Position numbers and translations under genes: made by a program. Positions 47,498 through 55,100 of a DNA stretch of 64,000 nt are shown piece after piece. A model generated the notes under the pieces. The model was not told the origin of the DNA, made no database searches, and saw only the letters and a program-made list of their open reading frames with translations. Position 1 is the first letter of the stretch. Every line of letters begins with the position of its first letter. The stretch comes from Streptomyces sp. TG1A-8 (GTDB lineage Bacteria > Actinomycetota > Actinomycetes > Streptomycetales > Streptomycetaceae), in NCBI RefSeq assembly GCF_030499535.1, contig NZ_JASTLB010000001.1, positions 1,426,001-1,490,000 on the forward strand, read 5' to 3'.

Positions 47498-48859
47498 TCA
47501 TGCCTCGTCGGCCGGCAGCCTCACGATGTCCACGTGTTTGCGCTCCCCGCTGCCGGCGAACTCCCCGGCCCGCACCTCGCGCACGCGGACGGGCAGTTCG
47601 CCGGCGACGAGGAGGGTGAGCTCCTCGGCCAGGCGCTCCGTGTCGAGTTCGGCGTACCCGGCGGGCAGGACGCGCAGTTCCAGTAGTTCGTCTCCGTACA
47701 GGGCGAGTTGGAATCGTGCGACGGGACGCGTACGCACGACGCGGGAGAACTCGCCGCCTGAGACGGTCCGCCCGCTCGGCAGGGTCACGCCGGAGGTCTC
47801 GCGGCCTTCGATCAGGCGAAGCACCGGAAACGGGGACCCGCATCCGCAGGGCTCGGGGTCGAGGGCGCCGACGTCCCCGGTGCGGTAGCGCAACAACGGC
47901 ATCGCCCTGTTGACCAGGTTGCTGACGACCAGTTCGCCCCTCTCGCCGAGCGGTCGCGGAACTCCCTCCGCGTCGACGACCTCGACCCAGAGCCGCTCCG
48001 CCTCGATGTGGTAGGCATCCTGGGCGCACTGCGCGGCGATGGTGCCGAATTCACGCATGCCATAGCTGTCCGTGACGGGTGCGCCGTAAGCCTGCGCCAG
48101 GGTCTCGCGGGCTCCGGGCAGCAGCCGCTCGCCGAACGTCATGACCGCACGAGGGGTGATGGAACGCCCCGTGGCGGCCAGCGCCGTTGCGAGGCGCAGG
48201 CAGGACGAGGGGTGGCCGAAGACGATGTCGGGTGCGTAGGCGGAGGCCCTGACCGCGAGGTCACCGTCCTCGGGGCCCGGAGGCGCGGTCGTACCGAACT
48301 CCGCCATGCGGGCGAGTCCGAATCCGGGCGCCACGTATTCGAACCAACCGCCTTGCAACCATCCTTGGTAGGGCATCAAGAGCTTGTAGTGGAGGCGGTC
48401 GGTGAAGCGCACGGCCATGCGCACGCGGGCCGCGTAGGTGTGAACGAGGTGGTCCTCGTCCACGACGAAGCGCAGCGGTATGCCGGAGGTGCCGGACGTC
48501 GAGGCGACCCTGCACCTGTCCGGCTGCAGGGTGCCGCTGAGCAGGCCGTCCGGGTCCTTGCGGACCGTCTCCTTGTCGAGCAGGGGCAGGGCGCGCAGCG
48601 TGCCCAGCGGATCCGCGACCCGGTTCCGGGCGATGAGGGCACGGTAGTGCGGCACGTGCTCGCCCGCGTGGCGCAGGGCCTCCTCGAGCCGTGCACGGCG
48701 GAACGCTTCCAAGCCGGCCGGGGTGTACTCCGCCGCGCAGGAGCGCTTGTACTCCTCGTGGATGCGCGGGAAGAGAATGCCCTGGTACGTGTTCTCCTCA
48801 AGGACCGTCTCGTACCTCTCACGCAACTGCTTCGGGGTGAACTGCTGAATGGGCCCCAC
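47498..48859 (-). CDS. PaaK-like adenylate-forming enzyme
   Basis: A 453-residue acyl-adenylating enzyme resembling phenylacetate-CoA ligases and the NosI-type enzymes of peptide antibiotic clusters. Motifs are VASTSGTSGIPLRFVVDEDH (nucleotide loop), VTDSYGMREFGTIAAQC, LLRYRTGDVGALDPEPCGCG, and ...RLIEGRETSG. The C-terminal subdomain is short and ends in SGERKHVDIVRL, with a possible catalytic lysine. It should activate a carboxylic acid with ATP and pass it to CoA, a carrier protein or an amine. No carrier gene is in this cluster. The GTG start follows AGGAAGGA. It is preceded by the 13-codon gene and a 17-bp hairpin. Confidence 0.88.
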   Translation of the reverse strand: MGPIQQFTPKQLRERYETVLEENTYQGILFPRIHEEYKRSCAAEYTPAGLEAFRRARLEEALRHAGEHVPHYRALIARNRVADPLGTLRALPLLDKETVRKDPDGLLSGTLQPDRCRVASTSGTSGIPLRFVVDEDHLVHTYAARVRMAVRFTDRLHYKLLMPYQGWLQGGWFEYVAPGFGLARMAEFGTTAPPGPEDGDLAVRASAYAPDIVFGHPSSCLRLATALAATGRSITPRAVMTFGERLLPGARETLAQAYGAPVTDSYGMREFGTIAAQCAQDAYHIEAERLWVEVVDAEGVPRPLGERGELVVSNLVNRAMPLLRYRTGDVGALDPEPCGCGSPFPVLRLIEGRETSGVTLPSGRTVSGGEFSRVVRTRPVARFQLALYGDELLELRVLPAGYAELDTERLAEELTLLVAGELPVRVREVRAGEFAGSGERKHVDIVRLPADEA

Positions 48860-48885
48860 GGGTTGGTCCTTCCTGCACCGACGGA

Positions 48886-48924
48886 GTCCGGGGGCGGTGC
48901 CGACGTGCGGCACCGCCCCCGGAC
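48886..48924 (-). terminator. 17-bp perfect hairpin between the 13-codon gene and the PaaK-like gene
   Basis: GTCCGGGGGCGGTGCCG and its exact complement flank a 5-base loop. It begins eight bases after the small gene's stop codon and ends 26 bases before the PaaK-like start. There is no T-tract. It could be a partial terminator, an mRNA-stabilising 3' end for the small transcript, or an attenuator. Such hairpins are common behind precursor-peptide genes. Confidence 0.7.
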
Positions 48925-48932
48925 CGCTGCGA

Positions 48933-48974
48933 TCAGATGTCGCCCAGCGTGTTGATCTCCTTGATCTCCGACAT
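48933..48974 (-). CDS. 13-residue peptide gene (candidate precursor or attenuation leader peptide)
   Basis: Encodes MSEIKEINTLGDI. The case for a real gene: a near-perfect Shine-Dalgarno GGGAGGTGA six bases before the ATG; every codon ends in G or C, as in true genes here; and it is placed first in the leftward operon facing the divergent promoter region, before a strong hairpin and then the PaaK-like enzyme. Two readings are open. It may be a minimal ribosomal peptide substrate for the cluster's enzymes; 5-residue biarylitide precursors show such genes exist. Or it may be a leader peptide for transcription attenuation. Against the latter, it has no run of one regulatory amino acid. The Ile/Leu/Gly-Asp ending loosely recalls leader-peptide recognition motifs of other peptide families. 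Confidence 0.7.
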   Translation of the reverse strand: MSEIKEINTLGDI

Positions 48975-49151
48975 TCCCGTCACCTCCCTTCCGGTGGGAC
49001 CGCCGGCCCGACGATGCGGCCGGTACGGGGCGTGCCGCGGCCGTCCTCCCCGGCGAACGGGTGGGCACGGCCGGAAGCACGCGGCGTGCAGGACGGTGGG
49101 TGTTCACGCCGGCCCCTGGGGTCCGGCCCGTCCTGGCGACCCACTCACCAT

Positions 49152-49286
49152 GCGAGATGCCGGGAGCGACGCGCATCCGTCGGCCGATCAGTCTTTCCGG
49201 ACGGGACGGGCGGTCCCCCTTCAGTCGCCGCCCGTCGCAGGAACGACCGATCCCGCAACGGATGCGCGTCGCTCCCGGCCTCTCGC
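49152..49286. repeat. 29-bp inverted repeat in the divergent promoter region
   Basis: The arm at 49152-49180 is repeated in inverse orientation at 49258-49286 with a single mismatch; the shared core includes CCGGGAGCGACGCGCATCCG. The 77-bp spacer also shows weaker mirrored similarity, so about 130 bp look like an inverted duplication. It lies between the leftward 13-codon gene and the rightward SAHH-like gene. It probably places the same operator before both divergent promoters. Confidence 0.85.
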
Positions 49287-49386
49287 AGACTGGCGCCCTT
49301 GTCGCACGGTCCGGCTGGGGATTCCGCGGCGCCCGTCCGGCGCACGGCGGGAGGCGGAGGACCGGCACCGAGAAGGGAGCGCTCAA

Positions 49387-51054
49387 GTGGCTGGAGAGTT
49401 CGTCGCCGAAGTCGAGCAGACCCGGGAACAGGGCACGGACGCCGCCGACGTCCCGCTGCTCTTCGGGACGGTACGGGGCACCGGGACCGTCGCGGAGGCG
49501 CTCGTCCACGCCGAGCGCACCGCGCGCCGACTGCCGGACGTCGCCGTCACGGCCTTGGCGCCGCACGCCGGGGCCACCGTGCTGACCATCCGCGACGGTC
49601 TCGGCGGGGTGCCCGTCCGGGTCGAGGTCCGCCCCCTCGCGGACGAGCCCGCCCGCACCCTGGAACCGCTCGTTCCCGCCGCCCCGGGGTGGCAGGCGTC
49701 CGTACTGGCCCCGCCCGGCGAGTCCCACCGGGCGCGCGCACTGCTCGACGCCCTGCACCACCACGCCGACGTGTACAGCGAGGCCGAAGCCGACGCGCTG
49801 TGGCGGTCCATGCCCCTGCTGCGGCGGTTCGCCGACGATGACGGGACAGCGCCGTTCTCGGACTGGGCCCTGATCTTCCGCGACCACTACGTGGAGAACA
49901 GCGTGGGCTTCCTGCTGGCCGCCGAACGCGCCGGCGTCCAGAGCCGGTGGATCTACGCGCTGGCCAAGGGCGACCGCACCGCCAACCGCCACCGCGTGCA
50001 CGCCTGGTTCGTGCACCGCGGTTACCGCAGTGCGGTGCTGGACAACTCGGTGGTCGACGGAACGTGCTCGCCCGCCGAGGCGGCCGCCGCCCACCGCACC
50101 GCCACGGACGTGGACGACTTCATCCGCCGCGCGCACCGCGACGGCCGGCGCGTCCTGGTCGTCGACGACGGTGGTTTGCTGGCGCAGGGAACGAGCGGGC
50201 GCCGCATGGTGAGCGAGCCGGTGGACGCCGCCCTGGAGCTGACCGTCAGCGGGCTGAAACGCATCTCGGCGGCACCGGCGGTCGACCTTCCGGTGTTCAA
50301 CCTGGCCAGGTCCGAGGTCAAGAGCGTCATCGCGTACAACGAAATAGCCGACTCCTGCCTGCGCCGGGTCCGCGCGATCGTCCCGAACCAGAAGTTCGTC
50401 GGCCGGCGCGTACTGGTCACCGGTTACGGCACCCTCGGCGCCCGGCTCGCCCAGCAGCTCCGGGCCACCGGCTGCCGGGTGACGGTCGTGGACAGCGATC
50501 CGCTCATGCTCGTGCAGGCGGCCGAGCACGGCTTCGACACCCGCCGCACGGTGGCCCGAGCGCTCCGGGACACCAGGCCCTTCCTCATCGTCTCCAGCGC
50601 CGGCGAACCCGTGCTGCACGAGGACGATCTCGGTCTGCTCCCCGACGGGCTCCTCCTGGCCGGCTTCGCCACCAAGGACTTCAGCCTGCTGCACACCGGC
50701 CGGGCGGGCGCCCCGGCACAGCCCGTCCCAGGACTCGGGGTGCGTTACGGCCTCCCGAACGGACGCCACGTCCTGATGCTCGGTGACGGACGCTCCCTGA
50801 ACCTCTTCGAGTACGAGGGCATACCCAACCGCGGCTACGACGCCTACCGGGCCGCGACCCTGATCGCCGCCCGCGAACTGTGCGGCAACCACGCGGCGTA
50901 CGCCCCCGGGGTGCACGTCGAACCCGTCAACGAGGCCGTGCGCCGCGCCGGCCTGCTGGACGCCTACTACGACCTCTACCTACAGGACGACTCCAGTACC
51001 GACCCGGCGCCGGCCGGCGGGACGGCGGCACAGCGGGACGGCGGCGCGGCGTGA
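49387..51054 (+). CDS. S-adenosylhomocysteine-hydrolase-like NAD-binding protein
   Basis: A 555-residue protein whose last 300 residues follow the S-adenosylhomocysteine hydrolase plan: substrate side ALELTVSGLKRI (family: VEQTTSGL) and LPVFNLARSEVKSVIAYNE (family: PVxNVNDSxTKxxxDN), then the NAD site VGRRVLVTGYGTLGARLAQQ at residues 338-357, and LLAGFATKDFSL where SAHH has its NxGHFD motif. The N-terminal 150 residues are unrelated and unrecognised. The changed substrate motifs suggest a different ligand, with NAD-driven oxidation chemistry retained. AAGGGAG precedes the GTG start. It heads the rightward operon and overlaps the next gene by GTGA. Confidence 0.8.
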   Translation: MAGEFVAEVEQTREQGTDAADVPLLFGTVRGTGTVAEALVHAERTARRLPDVAVTALAPHAGATVLTIRDGLGGVPVRVEVRPLADEPARTLEPLVPAAPGWQASVLAPPGESHRARALLDALHHHADVYSEAEADALWRSMPLLRRFADDDGTAPFSDWALIFRDHYVENSVGFLLAAERAGVQSRWIYALAKGDRTANRHRVHAWFVHRGYRSAVLDNSVVDGTCSPAEAAAAHRTATDVDDFIRRAHRDGRRVLVVDDGGLLAQGTSGRRMVSEPVDAALELTVSGLKRISAAPAVDLPVFNLARSEVKSVIAYNEIADSCLRRVRAIVPNQKFVGRRVLVTGYGTLGARLAQQLRATGCRVTVVDSDPLMLVQAAEHGFDTRRTVARALRDTRPFLIVSSAGEPVLHEDDLGLLPDGLLLAGFATKDFSLLHTGRAGAPAQPVPGLGVRYGLPNGRHVLMLGDGRSLNLFEYEGIPNRGYDAYRAATLIAARELCGNHAAYAPGVHVEPVNEAVRRAGLLDAYYDLYLQDDSSTDPAPAGGTAAQRDGGAA

Positions 51055-52148
51055 ACGGTGAGGCCGCCGCACACGTGTGCGTCGTGGGGTACGGCACGGT
51101 CGGAACCCTGCACACCCGGCTGCTCACCGGCCTCGGCCACCGGGTCGACGTGGTGGAACGCGACCCGGCCGTCACACCGCCGGCCGGGGTGCGACGGTGG
51201 CGGACGGTCGAGGACGTGCCCGCGGACGGCGTCGACGTGTGGCTGGTGTGCACTCCCACCGAGGACCACCTGCGCACCCTGGCGCGCGTGCTCGCCGTCG
51301 ATCCCGCGGCCCGTGTCGTGCTGGAGAAGCCGGCCTGCCGCACGAGCGAGATCGACCGGATGACGGCCCTCCTGGCGGCCCACCCGGGGCTGCGGATCGC
51401 GGTGATGGACCAGTACCGCCACTCGGCCGTCATCAAGCGGCTGACAGCCCTCCTGCGAGTCCTGGCCCCCGGTGAGCCCGTCCGCCGCATCCGGGTGGCG
51501 TTCAGCAAGGACCGGCGCCTGGACGTGCGCCGAGGCCGGTTCGTCGACCGCGACCACGGGGTCTTCGGGTACGAGTGGCACCACATGCTGGCCGTCCTCG
51601 GCAGCCTGCTGCCGCCCGCCCACTACGACGCCTACATGATCCGGCCGCCCGCTCCCGGCGAGCTGCGCTGCGTTTTCGACGACCAGTTCGTCATCTCGGC
51701 CGCCGTGGAGGAGAGCTGGGCCGGCCCGGTCCGGGTGGAGATGTTCTCCACCGTGGTGGGCGACCCCGCCGCCGACGGGGCGGACCTGCGGGCACCCGCG
51801 TGGACGGCGGGCCACCCGCTGGCCCACGGGGGCCGCCAGCGGCTCGTGCGGGTGGAAACGGACAGCGCCCATGTCACCGTCGAACTCGAACCCGTCGGGC
51901 GGGGGGCCGACGGCCCCCTGCCCCGCAACGTCCACCGCATCACCGCACGGACCGCGGCCGGCCGGGTCGAGCGCAGCCACGTCACCGAGTTCCTGATGAG
52001 CGACGCACTCCGGCGTCTCGTGGAGCAGTTGTGCAGTGGCCGGGCGGACGCCCCCGACCTGCGTTCCCTGCACCGCATCGCCCTGCTCAGCTCGTGCGCC
52101 CTGCGGGGCGGACAGCTGTCGGAGGTCGTCGGCCCGCCGACCGCCTGA
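51051..52148 (+). CDS. Gfo/Idh/MocA-like oxidoreductase
   Basis: A 365-residue NAD(P)-binding protein: Rossmann motif CVVGYGTVGTLHTRLL, VWLVCTPTEDHL, and the EKP motif VVLEKPACRTSEID, with its lysine. The C-terminal half has the expected beta-sheet domain with FGYEWHHMLAVLGSLLPP. By family, it oxidises or reduces a hydroxyl or imine. GTG overlaps the SAHH-like gene stop (GTGA), so two NAD-dependent enzymes are made together. They could act in sequence on one intermediate. No sugar biosynthesis genes are near, so a non-sugar substrate is likely. Confidence 0.85.
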   Translation: MNGEAAAHVCVVGYGTVGTLHTRLLTGLGHRVDVVERDPAVTPPAGVRRWRTVEDVPADGVDVWLVCTPTEDHLRTLARVLAVDPAARVVLEKPACRTSEIDRMTALLAAHPGLRIAVMDQYRHSAVIKRLTALLRVLAPGEPVRRIRVAFSKDRRLDVRRGRFVDRDHGVFGYEWHHMLAVLGSLLPPAHYDAYMIRPPAPGELRCVFDDQFVISAAVEESWAGPVRVEMFSTVVGDPAADGADLRAPAWTAGHPLAHGGRQRLVRVETDSAHVTVELEPVGRGADGPLPRNVHRITARTAAGRVERSHVTEFLMSDALRRLVEQLCSGRADAPDLRSLHRIALLSSCALRGGQLSEVVGPPTA

Positions 52149-52218
52149 CCCCTTCCCGCCGACCGCGCGCCGGAGCGGAGCCACCGCCCCGCACGGTCAG
52201 CCAACCACCGGAGACCCC

Positions 52219-53484
52219 ATGACCACCGTGTGCTTCGTCGTCCCCCAGGACGAGTTCCAGCGACTCTTCCTCCAGCAGCCCGTCGACGTCCTCAACGCCG
52301 CCGCAGTCCTGGAGGCGGAGGGTTTCGACGTCCGCCTCTGGGACCGCCGGTTGGCGTCCCTGCCCCCGGCGGGGGTGGTCCCCGACCTGGCCGTGCTGGT
52401 CACGGCCGTCGCCGACCGCGCCCAGTGCTACCCCCTGGACCTCGCGCCCAGCCGCGACGCCGTACGGGAGATGCGCGCCCAGTGGCCGGGGACCCCGGTC
52501 GTCGCCTGCGGTCCGCACGGCACGCACCTTCCCGAGGTCACCCTTCGCGACCTGGGCGTCGACCACGTGGCGCGCGGCGAGAACGACTCCGCGGCGGTGC
52601 AGGCGGTGCGCGACATCGTCTCGGGCCGCGCCCTCACCCCCGTGCTGCCGATGGCGGGCACCTACCCCGACCTGGACACCGACGCCTGGCCGCTGCCCGC
52701 CTACCACCTCGTCGACAGCGGCGACTACACCGCCGAGGTGGTCGTCGAGGGACGTGCCCGCCGCGGACCGGCCGGACTCGTCCTCGGGGTGCGCGGCTGC
52801 AGTTACGGATGCACCTTCTGCCACCTTCCGTTCGGCACCCGCATGCGTCCCCGCGCCGTCTCCCGCACGATGCGGGAGATCACCGCGCTGCGCGACCGCG
52901 GGATGGACTCCCTCTTCTTCCTCGACTACGTCTTCGGCCTGCATCCCACCTACTACGACGACCTGTGCCGTGAGATGACCGGCACCGGCGTCCGCTGGAC
53001 CGGCCAGACCCGCGCCGAGGTGGTCCTGCGCAGCGACGTCACGCGCTGGGCGCAGGCGGGCTGCACCGGCATGTGGCTCGGTGCCGAGTCGCCCGGTGTC
53101 GCGGACGCCGGGGTCGGCAAGCGCGTGTCGGTGGAGAAGGTCACCGCCGCGGTGCGAAAGCTCGGCGACGCCGGCATCACCCCGCTCGCCTTCGTGCTCC
53201 TCGGTCTCCCCGACGACCCCGCGTGCCAGGCGGACCGCCTGGTCGACTGGGCGGCCGGCCTCCCCGCGCTGTTCGGGCTCAACCAGCTCGTCCTGCGCCC
53301 CGGCACACGCCTGTACGACGACCTCGCCGCCCGCTACACGGGCGGGGCCGCACCGGCCCACTGGACCCAGGTGGAGGACGTCACACGGCGCTACCGCAGC
53401 GCCTACCCGGCCGACCTCGACGACCAGTGGGAGCGGCTGATGCGCCTGCCCAACTACCTGGGCAACGCCATGGCGACCGCCTGA
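52219..53484 (+). CDS. B12-binding-type radical SAM protein
   Basis: A 421-residue radical SAM enzyme. The cluster-binding motif is CSYGCTFC (Cys194, 198, 201). An N-terminal Rossmann-like domain carries the class B text VVACGPHGTHLPEVTLRDLG and VDHVARGENDSAAVQAV, as in cobalamin-dependent methylases and BchE-like proteins. A cobalamin-ligand histidine motif is not obvious, so B12 use is uncertain. The barrel continues with WTGQTRAEVVLRSDV, GCTGMWLGAESPGV and PLAFVLLGLPDD. Possible reactions include methylation of an unactivated carbon, ring formation or epimerisation. The ATG lies 70 bases after the oxidoreductase gene. It is the most chemically powerful enzyme of the orphan cluster. Confidence 0.88.
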   Translation: MTTVCFVVPQDEFQRLFLQQPVDVLNAAAVLEAEGFDVRLWDRRLASLPPAGVVPDLAVLVTAVADRAQCYPLDLAPSRDAVREMRAQWPGTPVVACGPHGTHLPEVTLRDLGVDHVARGENDSAAVQAVRDIVSGRALTPVLPMAGTYPDLDTDAWPLPAYHLVDSGDYTAEVVVEGRARRGPAGLVLGVRGCSYGCTFCHLPFGTRMRPRAVSRTMREITALRDRGMDSLFFLDYVFGLHPTYYDDLCREMTGTGVRWTGQTRAEVVLRSDVTRWAQAGCTGMWLGAESPGVADAGVGKRVSVEKVTAAVRKLGDAGITPLAFVLLGLPDDPACQADRLVDWAAGLPALFGLNQLVLRPGTRLYDDLAARYTGGAAPAHWTQVEDVTRRYRSAYPADLDDQWERLMRLPNYLGNAMATA

Positions 53485-53539
53485 CGCGATGGACCCCACC
53501 CGCCCGGCGGGGCGCCGCGCGGCCCCGCGGAGGACCGGC

Positions 53540-54786
53540 GTGACGACCCGCACCGCCCGGCGCCTGCGCGAGGTCCTGCGGCAGGAGTTCCACGGACTGC
53601 CCGGAGCCTACTGGTGGTTGTGGACCAGTACCCTGATCAACCGCCTGGGATCCTTCGTCGCCACCTTCCTCGCGCTCCACATCACCGTGGACCTGGGACG
53701 TTCTGCGTCCTTCGCGGGGTTGGTCGGCGCCCTGTACGGTCTCGGCGGCACGGCCGCGTCCGTGGTCGCCGGGGTGGCGACCGACCGCCTGGGGCGCCGT
53801 CCGACCATCCTGGTGGCCCAATCGGCCACGGCGGCGGCGGTGGTGTGGCTGGCACTCGCCCGGGACGCTGCCGCCGTCGCCGTCTGCGCCTGTCTGTGCG
53901 GCTTCTTCGTGAACGCCTCGCGCCCGGCCCTCCAGGCGATGATGATCGACATCGTGCCGCCGCGGGACCGGGTCAGGGCCTACACCCTCAACTACTGGGC
54001 CACCAACGTCGGACTCGGTCTGTCGGCAAGTGCCGCCGGCGCCGTCGCCCACCACGGCTACGCCTTCCTCTTCTACGGCCAGGCCGCCGCCATGGTGCTG
54101 TGCGCGGCCGTGGTCTTCGCCAAGCTGCCCGAGTCCCGCCCCGAGGAGGACGGGGGAAACGCACCGCGGCGTCCGTCCCCGCCCGGGCCGCGCGCCCTAC
54201 CGGGGTCTCCCTCGGCACGGTTCTGGGGGACCGCCCGTTCATGGTGCTGGCCGTCCTCAACCTGCTGCTGGCCACCGTCTTCCAACTGGCTTACGTCGGA
54301 TTGCCCCTCACGTTGGAGCGGCACGGCGGAAGCAGCGCCTACGGTCTCGCCATCGGCCTCAACAGCCTGCTCGTCGTGGTGCTGCAACTGCCGCTGACCC
54401 GTCTCACCGCCGGTTGGGGCCCCGTGCTGCCGGGCGCCGCACTGCTGGCGGGAGTCGGCTTCGGTCTCTACTCGGTCGCTCACTCGCCCGTGCCGCTGCT
54501 GCTGGCCACCTGTGTCTGGACACTCGGCGAGATCGTCGGTTCGCCCGCCCAGGTGGACCTGGTGATCCGCCTGTCGCCCACCCACGGCCGTGGCCGTTAC
54601 CAGGGGATCAACAACCTGTCCTTCACGCTCGCGGCACTGGCGTCCCCCCTCGTGAGCGGCTGGTTCCTGGACGCCTTCGGCCCCACGGCCCTGTGGACGT
54701 CCGCTGCGGCCTGCGGCGCGTGCGTCGCCCTCGGCTACCGCCTCCTGCAGCGCCGCACGGGGAACGCGGCGGCGCGGGGGAACTGA
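53540..54786 (+). CDS. MFS exporter, frame-disrupted by one missing base
   Basis: The first 205 codons encode the N-terminal six-helix half of an MFS protein: WWLWTSTLINRLGSFVATFL, the loop motif GVATDRLGRRPTILVAQSAT, and FVNASRPALQAMMIDIVPPR. The C-terminal half (VLGDRPFMVLAVLNLLLATV, GRGRYQGINNLSFTLAALAS) continues in another frame. Adding one G to the G5 run at 54152-54156 restores one reading frame of about 415 residues. This may be a sequencing slip or a true mutation. The GTG at 53540 has GGAGG six bases upstream, so it is chosen over an ATG at 53489. It is the last gene of the rightward operon, likely exporting its product. Confidence 0.8.
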
Positions 54787-54812
54787 GGGGGCCGGGAGGG
54801 CGGCGGCCTTCC

Positions 54813-54832
54813 GCGCCGGCACGAGCCGGCGC
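54813..54832 (+). terminator. Hairpin after the first MFS gene
   Basis: An 8-bp perfect stem GCGCCGGC/GCCGGCGC with loop ACGA starts 27 bases after the MFS stop, between two convergent genes. No T-tract. Confidence 0.5.
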
Positions 54833-55100
54833 CGGGGACCACCGGTGCGGACGGACGGCCGGAGGCGTCACAGGCCGGATGGATCCTGACGGCCTCGGGA
54901 CACTTCGCGTCGGCCGGACGGCGGGACGGTCCCCTGGTCGACGGGGCCGGGAGGGGGCGTTCGCAGGGAGCGCGTCGTTCCGGCCGACGTGACAGCGCCC
55001 CTGCGTCGCGCACCGGCGATCGGATCCTCGGTCCGGGGCCAGGTCGCCGGCGCTGCCGGTCGGCCCGCCACAGCCCGATCACAGGGTCGCGGCCCCGTTC

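Noticed and set aside
48933..48974. Lasso or lanthipeptide precursor
   Set aside because: No lasso cyclase/protease, LanB, LanC, LanM or YcaO gene is present, and the 13-residue peptide has no Cys, Ser/Thr-rich core or lasso ring pattern. Only an unclassified precursor or leader remains possible.
48376..50916. An 846-codon minus-strand frame across the SAHH-like gene and small-peptide region
   Set aside because: Shadow frame running through both divergent operons; it would cover the promoter region and has no family resemblance.
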